Source of the DNA: Tigriopus japonicus
Taxonomy: Eukaryota > Arthropoda > Copepoda > Harpacticoida > Harpacticidae
Length of the DNA stretch: 64,000 nucleotides
Assembly (NCBI GenBank): GCA_010645155.1
Contig: CM021320.1
Location: forward strand, 6,384,642 to 6,448,641
Direction of reading: 5' to 3'
Shown: one piece after another, positions 1 to 11,600 of the stretch
Position numbering within the stretch: position 1 is the stretch's first letter
Layout: every line of letters begins with the position of its first letter
Notes under the pieces: model-generated
What the model was told of the DNA's origin: nothing
The model's input: the letters and a program-made list of their open reading frames with translations, nothing else
Databases searched by the model: none
Translations under genes and position numbers: made by a program

Positions 1-540
1 ATATTTATTTCTGATTGTTTGGAGGTCAATCATGGCCGTGAAGGAGTTGACTTTGAAAGAGACTCGTCATTTGCGTCCACGACGTGGAACATAAACAACA
101 AACTAAGTTAGTTTCATGATTCACAAGTGTTAACACTTCTGAGAAGGCAGTGTCAGTATTTGATCCAGAGTATTTTATTTCTTAATCTATGACATTGTCA
201 TATATTAAGCGTCAGATAAGCTAAAAATATAACTTCATGAATTCATCAGAACATGAAACATCATGTTCAAACATTAAGAAAGTGGATTTTGTCGTGGGAA
301 ATGTTTTTATTTTATAAAGGATCTCCGAAAAGTAACTTTATTTTTTGGACTTTTTTGTAGGGATCAAAGCACCACTTTGCTTTCATCATTATTTTGATCG
401 GCTCCACAGTAAGTCCTCCAACAATGTTTTTTTCCTTCGGTGAAAAATGAAACCAGTATTTCATCTTGCTTTGGTTAAGCTTTTGTAAATCTAAATGTAA
501 AATGTTCTAAAAGAACTAGAACTGGTGATTGTAGGTAACT
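1..540. other. Left flank, no feature supported
   Basis: AT-rich sequence with no long frame, recognisable repeat or RNA gene. Confidence 0.5.
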
Positions 541-1197
541 GGGTCATTAAAAACGGTCACAAATGAATAAGTCACATTAAAAAGGTTACGAGGAAAAAAG
601 TCACAAGATAAAACGGTCACGGAGAAATGGTCACACGGTAAAATGGTCACGATAAAAGGTCACAGAAAAAATTCACGATGAAAAGATCACTTTCCTATGA
701 ATATAGTTGTGTTCCACCCAAAATATCTTAAAGCGCATGGGCATATCTTGAAAGACGGGTGCAATTTTGACTCCAGTAGGGTGGACTCCAGGGTGGGTTG
801 GGACCATGGGTCTAAAAAAATGGGAATGACTTTTGATGAGTATGCTTATGAGACCTTTGCCTTTTCATAATTGTGTTCCACTTAGTAAATCTTGGAGTTC
901 TATCGGACTCAACTATGGAACATCCCAAAGCCCTTGGGTTCATCCCATGGCTACCTTCAGAGCTGAATGGGTTTGTGACCTTTTTACTGTGACCTTTTTG
1001 ACGTGACTGTTTTACATTGTGATCTTTTAACGTGACTGGTTTACCTTGTGATCTTTTTACGTGACTGTTTTAACCTTGTGATCTTTTTACGTGACTGTTT
1101 TACCTCGTGATCTTTTGACTTGACTGTTTTACCTTGCGACCTTTTTACTGTGACCGTTTTACGATGACTTTTTTTTGCGACATATTTACCTTGTGAC
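541..1197. repeat. Fold-back structure: inverted arms of degenerate GGTCAC/GTGACC tandem repeats
   Basis: The left arm (541-690) is a run of imperfect units of about 14-17 bp centred on AAAACGGTCAC. The right arm (about 971-1197) carries the reverse complement, GTGACC/GTGATC plus TTTTAC, repeated about a dozen times. The 280-bp middle (691-970) shows no such repeats. Inverted tandem-repeat arms around a unique core are the architecture of fold-back (FB-like) or TIR-minisatellite non-autonomous DNA transposons. No transposase frame is visible. The hAT-like element sits directly against or inside the right arm. Confidence 0.7.
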
Positions 1198-2019
1198 CAG
1201 GGTTGGGGAGTAATTGTAATTGAAATTACATTTACGTAATTTCAATTACAATTACATGTAATAGTAATTGTAATTAATTACACTTTTGGGCCAAGTAATT
1301 GAAATTGTAATTAACTACATTTTTGGCCATGTAATTGACGAATTTTCAATTACAAATTACCAATTACTTTTCAAACTCTTACTTCTTCAAATTAACCATA
1401 ACATCAATTGATACTTTGAGTTTTCACTTGCAAAACAATTATTTTGTCATCAATTTGCGGTCAATGTGATGCCACTAACAGGTAGCTTTTGTTACAATAC
1501 ACACCCAAGCTATGATGTTAAAATTCTTTTAAACTAAAATAGCTTTTGACCAGGATTTTTGTGTCAGGAGGTAGGGCTTTTCACAACTAAGGGCAGACAA
1601 ATGAGGTGGAAAAATAAAATTTTAAAACATCATCATACTTGATATATGTGTATAAAGTTCGTATTTTCTGGAAAAGAAAAATATGCCTTGTGGTTCATGG
1701 CATAATAGTTTTGATATTTAAACCCGTTAACAAACTTTTGGTTTTTGTAAATCACTCTTTCATATTAACCTTTCAGGCAATATAAGTTGCCAGTTGGTGC
1801 ATTGCCATTTAAAAATGGGAGATCTGTTTATTTTTCATCGTTTTGAAAAGGAAAAAAGGGTGAAAGAGACGGAAGGATTGTAATTGACATGTAATTGACA
1901 TGTAATTCTAATTGAAGTCAATTACAGTTTCGGATGATGTAATTGTAATTGTAATAAATTACATTTTTCGACAAAGAAATTTAATTAATTACATTTTTCA
2001 AGTATTTGGCCCAACTCTG
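1198..2019. mobile_element. Non-autonomous hAT-like MITE with 8-bp target-site duplication
   Basis: The ends are CAGGGTTGGGGAG and, as reverse complement, CAGAGTTGGGCCA, giving 9 of 10 identical terminal bases. The element is flanked by the exact 8-bp repeat CTTGTGAC at 1190-1197 and 2020-2027. Subterminal regions (about 1210-1375 and 1876-2000) are dense in TAATTG/CAATTA motifs in inverted orientation. An 8-bp duplication and CAG(G/A)GTTGGG ends are typical of hAT-superfamily elements. The 822-bp length and lack of a long frame indicate a non-autonomous copy. The target was the GTGACC-repeat arm next to it. Confidence 0.85.
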
Positions 2020-2027
2020 CTTGTGAC

Positions 2028-3989
2028 CTCTTCGCCGCGCCCCAAAGTGCTCCAAAAATAAGGAAACGTTCCGTTTTGATGCTTGCATGAACGTAATCGT
2101 GAAAACCTCAATGGTATCTATTACCTGAAAAAGCTGTTCAATTCCCTAAGGTGAGTAAAATAAAATAAGACCCCAACATATTTGAGATCAGAGGTTAAGG
2201 AAAAGCTACCAAAAAATTACATGAACAAACTCAATGTCAATAACAAGCAAACCAGGTTTTAAAACCATTTCAAAACGTTGATATTTTCTGGAGTACAAAC
2301 TCCCTCGAAGATATCACCTAAAAGACGCCAGTTGAAGTGTTTTCTCTCTACAATCTAGGAGCATAAAAAGTCCAGATTCCGTGGAGTTACGAGTTAGAGA
2401 TCAACCAAGTTCATCTTTTGAGTTTCATACCCCTATCGTGATGTGAGAAATGTGTGGATGCAATTTCGCGGCTCATTTCTCGCACTTGATGACATGACCA
2501 AAAGAGATCAAGGAGAAAATTACAACTCGCACACCAAACTAGTACTTGGATGGAACGAGATGAACAGTTTGCAACACTTTAATTACACTGCGAGTTTATA
2601 TCGCAATAAAGTTTGCTTGATCGGGTGAAACTTGAACGCATTACTCGAGATACGAGTATGTTCAATGTAACGATTGAGGAGGTTCAACCAAAGTTCCTCG
2701 ATCATTCAACAATGGTTAAACCGCGTCACTTATTGGTTCAAACCGCTGAATGGCGGATATTCAAGACATTTCAACCGTAACCAACATCTTTTGGTCGACA
2801 ACAAACCAAATTTTTCCGTGTCTTCGCAAATTTTGTTGATTCAAGAAAAGAATAGGTTGTCTGATGAACATGTTTGAAGAACTAAATTATATATATAATT
2901 TATTTGTATACAGGGAATTGCATTCCTAGTAGCGGTAGTATAAAAAACCGCAACCAACCCCCAAAAAATCGTTTATTGACATCGATTCTCCGATTGATTA
3001 GCTTGCTTAGGAAACAAGTTAGGATTAGCTTGTTTCTGGTTCTTAGCTTAGGAACAAAAAATTCAATAACGAAGGAGTCCGATAAAGAAGTTAGCATTAT
3101 TTCATCATTCAAACTAGTCCCAGCTCCTCTTTAAGCCAAATAAGTCAACCATTTGAAAACTATGGGGAACCTAATTAGAGGAAGACAAGTTTTCCAATAT
3201 GACATGACAAGGCTGAAAATGATTTTGTTCAATTTCAGTCGAGGACGAGCCTTTACAAACTTGGACTTGGAATGACATCTGCCGTCCTTGAAGAACGCAG
3301 CCATCAAATTTCTGGGTGGAAGTCGTTTGGTTAATGAGAAATTCGTGCTTAATTGTTCAAAAGAGAACCATTCTTGAGTTTGGCGAACATCTCTTGGGAG
3401 AGAAAGGCATGAAAACTTGGAACCATAAACCAAGCCAGAGTCGAGAAATTGAAACAGAATGGCGCTTTAATGTTTGGGCTGGAGTAAGGAAGAATGTCTT
3501 GAGATTGGGATATTGAATCACTGAGAGGAAAAAGTTCAAAAGGTTTATTTCACCTTGATTTATTTCTTATGAAATATTTTCTCCTGAATGTTGTGTAAAA
3601 TGGTTGTGAAACATGTCATGCATTTATATTGAGGTTTCAGAAGCTGCTGCAACAAAGCCCAAATATTGTCAGTGGTTTGGCGTTTCCGGGGAGATATTGC
3701 TTTAGTTTCCCATGATATACGAGTGAAAATTCGTGGCTTGTTACCCATTGCCAGTGAAAAACTACTTTGAATGAGCCATCTTCCTAAATTTGATGCCAAA
3801 AAAAGACATCCTCCATTATTTCCCTCCAAGAACGGCATAAAGGATCAGTCAGACCACAGGACACTATCTTTTGATCACGTACCAATTAGATCGCCATAAA
3901 CGCATTACACCATTACTGTGGAACGTTCGTCCGTGAATTTTCCTATTTTCCTCGAAGAGCAAGTCTAAAAATAGAATAGGCCCTCTGCC
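2028..3989. other. Intergenic, no feature supported
   Basis: Short frames of up to 100 codons occur on both strands (for example 3131-3433 minus), but none resembles a known protein or has a convincing splice context. No tRNA-like B box was seen. Confidence 0.5.
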
Positions 3990-4331
3990 CCTCGTGGTAG
4001 GCCTCCTCAGCTGTCACCACGTCTCGTCCATCGGTATTTGGCGGCGCCAAACACCGTTTGAAAGTCTGACTATTGGCGCGCCCTCACTTCCCACCAACGA
4101 GGGCGAGTTCGTGAAGGAGGCCTTGGCGCCGTTTCTGGGCTGAATTTAGACTGGAACGGAAAGTGTTCGTCTAAAAAATAGAAGTTCTTGAAGATATGTT
4201 CAACTGTGGAAAGAACGAAGGACGGCGAGAAGAGGAGCAAGAGTACGGTGAGGAGACGGAGACGAGGGAGGAGAACGACGAGGTGAGCAAGAACAACAAC
4301 ACTCAAGCAAGCCATTGTCAGTCAGTCAGTT
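3990..4331 (+). promoter_or_regulatory. Probable ADAM10 promoter region, CpG-richer block
   Basis: This stretch has more CG dinucleotides than its surroundings. It holds TTTGGCGGCGCCAAA at 4037-4051, a perfect 7-bp inverted repeat around one base that resembles an E2F-type site, and a second TTGGCGCGCC at 4074-4083. TCAGTCAGTCAGTT at 4318-4331 resembles arthropod initiator elements (TCAGT). No TATA box is obvious. The position about 1.1 kb upstream of the first coding ATG suits a promoter followed by a long leader. This is inferred from composition and position only. A hydrophobic frame on the minus strand (4070-4315) is probably a by-product of the purine-rich strand. Confidence 0.4.
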
Positions 4332-5441
4332 AGTTGGTGCTCGACCATTGCGAGAAGAGGATCGTGTGTTGGCGGTTTGGCTGAGACATGATCATCAGCT
4401 GATGAAATTGGAGAGTTTCCCTCATGCATGCCGGCTTCCACGGGTTTGAAGAAGCAAGTCATCACCTGGCAAGTTGCTGTTGGCAGTAGCTGTTTTTAGC
4501 CAGTTCAAGCGAGTGCCGAAACCTCCCTGCCCATGTGAAAACTATGTCAATCCACAGAAGACAAAGGTGCTGACCAACACGAACGAACAAACGAACGACA
4601 CGCCAATTCGGGTTTCGACTTGCGGTCCGTCCTCCATCCACCTTGCAATGTTTATGTAGGATTTCGAGATTCTCTGTGAAAGGGAAAACAAAGATTTGTC
4701 TTTGGTGGAGAAGTTTTGCTTTCAATTCGTTGTCTTTGGCCTCATCTTCCCTTTTGGGTTGGACAACATCGCCCGAGCGACTGGGGAAAAAGATCAACAA
4801 AAAGTCCATTAACTTCAAGAAATCGCCCAAGATGAACGAGTGAACATCACGCCGAAGATCACTAATGGCAATTACAAGCCTCTGAACAACAACAAAGCAT
4901 CTTGTTCCTCTTCCAGAACATCACCTCACTCTAGAACAACAACGACATCAAGAATCAACACCAACCAACCAATCTGAGTATTGATTCTCAAGAATTGACA
5001 TAAATCCATCCAGTTGGCGCAGTCGTCTTTATGGTGAGAGTTTTGTGTGGTTTTCAGCTCTTTTCCGCAATTCAAACGGCTGGGAGAAAACACAAGTGGG
5101 CCACATTTCCGGTTTGAAGTTCACGCTTTAAAACCAAGAATAAAACCAGCCAACAACTCCAGGCTGTTGGTTCATGGCTGAGATTGAGCAGCCAAACCAT
5201 AACAAAAGGGTGAAAAAGTGCATCATCCTGCTGCTGCGCGCCTCCACATTTGACAGAGAGCTGCCATACATAAGAAGTCAGTGACCGGAGTTCAATGAAA
5301 GTCATCCGCATCATCACCCTGTGTTACCCTTAACGATATGATTGCCATGCTCCTCAGTGAAACACATGAGGTGGCCAAGGTGTTTGGAACCACGCCCGCA
5401 GATTGAACCATCTTGGGTTGCCCACGGGTCCGGCTTTTGCA
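4332..5441 (+). other. ADAM10: Probable 5' untranslated leader of ADAM10, possibly with one intron
   Basis: No recognisable protein is encoded here. A consensus-like donor occurs at 5034 (TTTATG|GTGAGAG). A pyrimidine-containing acceptor ends at 5357 (ATGCTCCTCAG|TGAAAC), so a leader intron of 5034-5357 is possible. Several upstream ATGs are present. Transcript boundaries cannot be set from sequence alone. Confidence 0.35.
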
Positions 5442-5625
5442 ATGGCCATGGCCGGACAGATCGTCGGTACGACCCCAAGGAAACGGTCCAGAATGGGGTC
5501 AGGATCAGTGTGTGGTCCCAAAGTTGTTCCGTCTTTCCTTGTAGTGCAAGCTGTGATCGCCTCGTGCATAGTAGTGTGCTCCTTGTTGATCCAAGAGTCG
5601 ACGGCACATTCTCAAACAAGAAAAG
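5442..5625 (+). CDS. ADAM10: ADAM10 coding exon 1: start codon and signal peptide
   Basis: Residues 1-61 plus the first base of codon 62. The frame has a stop at 5367-5369, and the first ATG after it is at 5442 (gcaATGG context), followed by ATGs at 5448 and 5493. A basic stretch (PRKRSR, residues 12-17) and a hydrophobic run ([19 protein letters not shown], about 32-50) look like an unusually long n-region plus h-region of a signal peptide. If translation starts at 5493, the signal is of ordinary length. The exon ends AAAAG|GTAAGA, phase 1, which joins exactly to exon 2 to give ...TRKG|LKLNEF. Exon 1 was found by phase and signal-peptide logic, not by sequence homology, so it is less certain than later exons. 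The exon is also open in a second forward frame, which I treat as coincidence. Confidence 0.82.
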
Positions 5626-8600
5626 GTAAGACGACCAAAAACGTGCACAAGCTACCCCATTCCTTCTCACTTTTCAGGCAGAGATCTCCGGATTCTTTGA
5701 TGTGTTATTGGGATGCCGAAAATACCTGGAAAACGCGTTTCCTGTTGAACGTCGCACATGTTTCTTGCTGTTGTACTTAAGATGAAGAACAAGGTGCCTC
5801 TTGTGAATCTTGAAGAAGTGGGTACTAGATTTTCGCATGGACGAAAACAGAAAGCAATGCTTTTTTCGACACAAAATCGTTCCGAGAATACCTGAAATTG
5901 AACAAAACCTCGCCAAAGCTGCGGTGTCGTTGTTCTTGCATGGCTTCGGAGTTGTCGTTCGGGGAAATCTCTCCAGTTCAAGTTCATGCTCCATAAAGTC
6001 AGTCATTGTAACAATCGATTGAATTGTAATGCTTGGGAGAAATCTCCTTCCTCGAGGCAAGTCCATAAATCACAAAGTAATCTCGACCCGACCAGACTTA
6101 TATGACGACCGGGGGCACACATTTGAATGTCGGTGCTTAAACTAGATTTGGAATTTAATGAGAGGGACATTAAACTATGAGGCTTTTGTCAAAAAAGAGC
6201 CTCTAGTGGATCTGAATTGAAAAATATGCCCGAGAATGGAAATAATGTAATAAGCATCCACCACGCAATTTGAGGGTGAGGATTACGAAGATGTAGGGGA
6301 GGAGACGAAAACGAAGGCAAAGAGGCGTGTCCTTCGAAATGTTCATCCTCGTCTTGGCCTTGAGTGGCTTCGTAAAAATGCCCAAAATACTCAATGCAAA
6401 CAACAACTCATCTTCTTATTTCTACCTTTGGAGGTATTATTGGGACGGGATATCCCACAACAAGGAGAGTAAACTCCCCAACCAATGGTTGAAGTGGAAT
6501 TAGCAGGGTGCCTCCTTGAGAACCTCCCACACACTCCATACCTCGTTCAGTGCCCAAGGCATTCTCTTCCCAAAACTCTCAAACAGCCAAGCCTACCTCA
6601 TGGGCGACAGACATTAAATCCAATTCCAAAGCATGCAATCAATGATTGTCATCGCAACCAACCACAACCATCATCATCATCATCCATGAGCTGAGATTCA
6701 AAGACACAATCTTGAACCTCATACGTGGTGGTTGTAGTGGTTGTTGCCTGAGAGAATTGCTTGCTCCCTTCTGAGAGAGCTGGCGACTCTTGATTCAACG
6801 AACGGTCTGTTACGTCTCTACTGCTCACAACCATTGGATGTACTGCTCATGATGGTCGCTCTCTGCGTGAGTGTGTGTGAGAATGGGGTACACAGAGTAG
6901 AGCCACCAAGACAACGCTTCGAGGTGTTTTTTTCTCGATGAGAGATCGTTCAACCCTAAATGCAATCATCACCGTCTAGAAATCTATTCCGAGGCACTCA
7001 AGTCTCATCCCCATTTGCATATTGGGAGAGGATCCATCCAAGCTACTTAGTATCCACCTCCATTAGAGACACATATCAAGGTGGAGAAGGGTTAACCGAC
7101 ACATCATTGTGCTCACCTTCTCCCCTGTCTATTGGTATGCAGTATGTAGTCGGGTGGAAAGAGATCCGAAGAGTTGTTCAAAGCCAACCTGGCCAATCTT
7201 GGCTTTTTAGGGATGGCTTTGTTGGCATGTTGAGGGTTGGCGATCCTTGGCATGGGTTGATCACCTTGAGTGCCAACTGTTGTCGAACTGAGAAATCAGA
7301 GCCTACATGAATTGTGGTGTGGGAAGTTCGACTCAGTCAAGAAGCATCAGGGAGGAACGTAAAAATTCGTTCCACTTAAACTCAAGATGCCAATCTTTCC
7401 CTAGTCTCTTCAAGTTGCACGACTTGCTTATCTTTTCGAGTCAAGGCTAGATATAAGAAAGAAGCGCAGAAACGGCAACTCCAACGAAGACTTCGACCAT
7501 CAGTAACCACCTGAATACCATCCACAACATAGCAGTAGCAGCAGTAACTCGTTCTATCGTTGCAAGTCTTTTTAAAAGGAGCTACTATCTCTGTCATCTG
7601 TTGGTCTTCTACGACTAATGTTTGAGAAGTGGACAAATTTTGTTTTTGGATGAAAATAGAAGAATGTACTCACTGAATTGTTAAAGACTTCCTCATTCCC
7701 GGAGATGAGCAACGAAGAGGAAAAATCGTTATGCCAAGTTTCTCAGGAACTTTATGCAATCCATCCCTCTTCCTCCCCCTCTATGTATCTTCCATTTAAA
7801 CAACGTCGTCTCAGATTGTTGTCTGCTTGGTATCGAGAATGTATCATACCGAGATGTTGGTTCTTTATGAAGAGCAAATTGTCCCAAAGCAACTTCCAAG
7901 GACACCTTCTCCATGTGAATGGACAAAGGCAAGCAGGTGCATGATCGACGACGCTTCTTTCTCTCCCACCTCTGCTGAAACATCGGCCAAAGAATGTGAC
8001 AAATAGTCGCAGTGGAAAATGAATTCCAACGACCCTCTTGCCATCGTTCCTCCATTTCATCCATCTATCCATCCATCCACCCACTTACTGTAATCCAAGG
8101 ATGATGCACTCGCTTTGTAAAAATTAATGCCTTTTCCAGCAGTCTGTGTAGGAACATCGTTGTGAAATGCACTACCACCACCAACATTGGTTTGGCGACC
8201 TTGGAATGATGACCCTATTCACCAATGCCTGAACACAGTTTTGACATCAGGAGGCTTCTGCTTGAGAACCTTCAATAAATGATGATTTCCCCGTCAAACG
8301 AAGGCAAACAGTGACATTGTTATCCGACGTTGCATTTGAAACGCTAAAACTCAAAGACCATAGATACTTTTGGAGATATAAGTGCTCTGGTGTTCGTCAG
8401 TCTTCCACGAATGAACCCCGTTACGATCGTGGAAGACAGAATGAACTAGAAACTGGGAAGACATGGGTTGCAAGTTAATTATGCTGACAATCAAGACTTT
8501 TTAATCGTTCATCTTGGTCTCGAGTTGGTGTTGGTTCGTCGGCCACTGCTATGTTGTTTTAGAGTGGACTGACGAGCTTGACTGTTTGGATATAATAATG

Positions 8601-11600
8601 TCTCGGAGGCACGAACTTTTCACTTTTGCGTGCTTAATTTTGACATTTCTCTCTGGTTGGGACGAGCTTAAAAAGGCTCTTAACCTGACCTTTTACAGAG
8701 ATAGATAGAACCTCTCAGGTTTGGGCTGTACACATTGAGAATTGAGTGTGTTTTCTTTTCTCAAAGCGAGAGATGAAGATGGTCTCTAAGAGGCTAAAAA
8801 TTATCACAACACCCTTTTTTAGGTCATAGCCATTTCCTACTTCAAGCCAGGTTTACTAAACCATGCTCGGATACGCACATTAAAACCCAATGTGGAGTGT
8901 CATATCTTGTATTTTGGTTTCGCTTCAAGCCCATAAGCTGACGTGAGTGGTAAAGTAGCTTGTTATTAGGCCTAATGTCACTGTTCGCTCTCTCTTGTTG
9001 GCATGACACATAATAGAGCTTGACAGATGCCCTCTCATAATTCAAATGAAATGGAAGTAACGACTAATAACCACACTCGCCTATCCAGTGGTTCTCCTGA
9101 ATATCCCATAAACTCACAGTTGAGCCTTGTTAGTATGAACTTTCACAAGTACATACATACATAGCTAGATGGATGGAGAGAGTATACGGTCCCACGAACG
9201 AGGTAGGCAAAAAGTTGGAATTGGAAATACGTTCCGTGTTCCCTTTAAAACATGATTAATGTTCATGGCTGTGACATCTCAAAGATCTCTTTCCTTTTCA
9301 TGATGTTGGTGCTCGAAAAACTTGAAAGAGGAAAAGAGAGCAAGGGAACTTGCAAAAATGAGAGAAAAGACTCGAAAAAATGCCCTCTTTTGTCCCGTGA
9401 AAGAATGAATGAGTGACTTGAGTGTTTGAGCGTTGGCACAACAATTTCATTTTGAAAATGAAGAGAGAAGCTTTTCCCTACGGGAATATGTCAAGTGTAA
9501 GTCCCGTTTTGTGCTATAAAAAGCTCTTGGATCTTATTTTATCATTTTGTCTTCGGAACCTTCAAAACATTCTTTTTTACGTTTGAGCCACCTCGACTTT
9601 TTGCCTGAGGCTTGAGGGACTCGTTTACGATGTTAGGTTACACATGGTCTCATTCCAATTTATAGTTGGTAGTTTCTCTCTCCCTTGCCAAGAAACATTC
9701 ATTAGCGGTGTTACACGCAAAACCAATTTCAAGTACAAATTAAAAATGGGTCCTCCATTAACTGTTACTCAAGGACGTGAACCCATTGCACGATGTGTCG
9801 ATTTTAGACTCAAAGATTGCGACGCCGACAACGACAGCATTCCCAATTTCAATATCCGGCAACTCGTATATTCAAAGCATGTCTCGAAAATCTTGTTTGC
9901 ATCAGCATGCTTCTGGCATTTCAAACACGGGAGGCCTAATAATAGGTATGTACTGTGCGTCGTAATTGTAGTGATAACGATGGAATCCCAATGGTTTCTG
10001 TGGCTTCCGTTTAATGATCAAATTAGAAGTGAGTGAATCCACGCAGATCCACACTGTAAAAGTCGTTTTGGCATCCAATCAAGTTCAACACCCTCCTCGA
10101 TGGAGAGTAATTCCTCTTCGTGTCTGTCTTGTTTTATGGGACTTCCTAGCGATTTTCACACTCCTCTTCACCACACATGTTCTCGATCAAAGCATTGTAT
10201 TGAAATACCAACGACCTTGTCTCTGGCTTGTTGTGTGTGTTGAAGCGTGATTTTTCAAGTAAAAGAAGAAGAGGTCTGTCTGTGTGTCTTGAATCTAACG
10301 TGAAAGATTGAGGAAGCAAACGATGAATATGCCCTCCAATCGATCTCAGCTCGACCAATTCAAAAACATCCCAAAAGGGCTCTTGAATACGTTGAAGAAC
10401 AATGGTTTTTTTATTGTGCTGTTTTCCTTTCATGACGAGATCAATCGCTTTATCTGTTTTGTCAGTTCACTCTCCCACTCTCCCGTAGAGGAGGTCCTTT
10501 TCCTAGTTCAAGAATAACGGGCGTGGTTTCAGGGCTCACATTTGCATCAAGGTTTCCACGTGGAAGTAATGTTCCATTATTCTTCGGGCTTGTTCACGCT
10601 GCTCCTGTGGTGGCGTTTCCATATTACAAAGAGTGCATCGAGGCCCGTTGAGGCCTCCACCAGCCTCCCCCCTGAGATTGGTGCCAACAACTCTGCCAAA
10701 GGAGGACCACTTGGAGCATTGGCTTCCATTGGCCTTCATCCTGGGTCCTTCGTCCTTCAGTAGTCAGGCCATTGAGGACCAGCTCGAACTCTTCTCGACT
10801 TGGAACAATGCCTTGTGTCCAGCACAACAGCTTGATTCTGCATCACTGAATATCCATATTGTACTTACTTGCATACTTCCTCCTACACTGTTTCGAGACG
10901 AATCAAGGTCAACAAGGCCAAGAGACTTCGATCAATCGCCCCCTTCTCTCCTTCTCTCTCTTTGGCTCTACATAGTGGCTGGTTTAGCCTCTCCCACGGT
11001 CCCACATGGTCGTCGTATGTCCAGGAAACGGACAAAGAGCTCTGCGATCCTCGATCGAGGTTTTCATCAACTTTTTTGCTCTGTCCTTTTCTCTACATAG
11101 TAGACACTACACATGTCTTGGGTCCCAAGCAGATTCTTCTCGTCCTCATGAGCATTGTTGATGGGAAACGAATCAAGCAAAAGCGAGCGGAGGAACGCCT
11201 TCGTGGAACACTGAAAATGTGAGGGGCCCAATCGAGCATGCTCAGTTATTGTCACTTGCTTGCTTGCTTGCTTGCTTGCTGTCTCATCATCACCATTATC
11301 AATGGCTTATTTCTATTCATGTGAGAACGAGAGTGGAGGCAATTTTCTTGATTGCCACTTAATCCTTATTGAATAGAGAGATGAACAGCTGAGCAAACGT
11401 TAACACACTTATTATCCCTCATCTCAACATGGTCATATCCTCATCGTCCTTTCTTTGAATGGGATGGAGACGACAATAATATCGTGGTTGGTATCTCTTG
11501 GTGCTCAATAGCAGACGACTTGAGGGTCGAGGAGGCGGAAGAACTTAAAAAGTGCTGGCCATTATTGCAATTGGAAATGCTTCTTCTCTCTTCTACTTCT

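Noticed and set aside
4070..4315. Hydrophobic 81-codon minus frame
   Set aside because: Leu/Val-rich only because the plus strand is GAG/GAC-rich leader or promoter sequence; no family match.
10633..11100. 155-codon forward frame
   Set aside because: An alternative overlapping forward frame is also open, the composition is not protein-like, and there is no family match.
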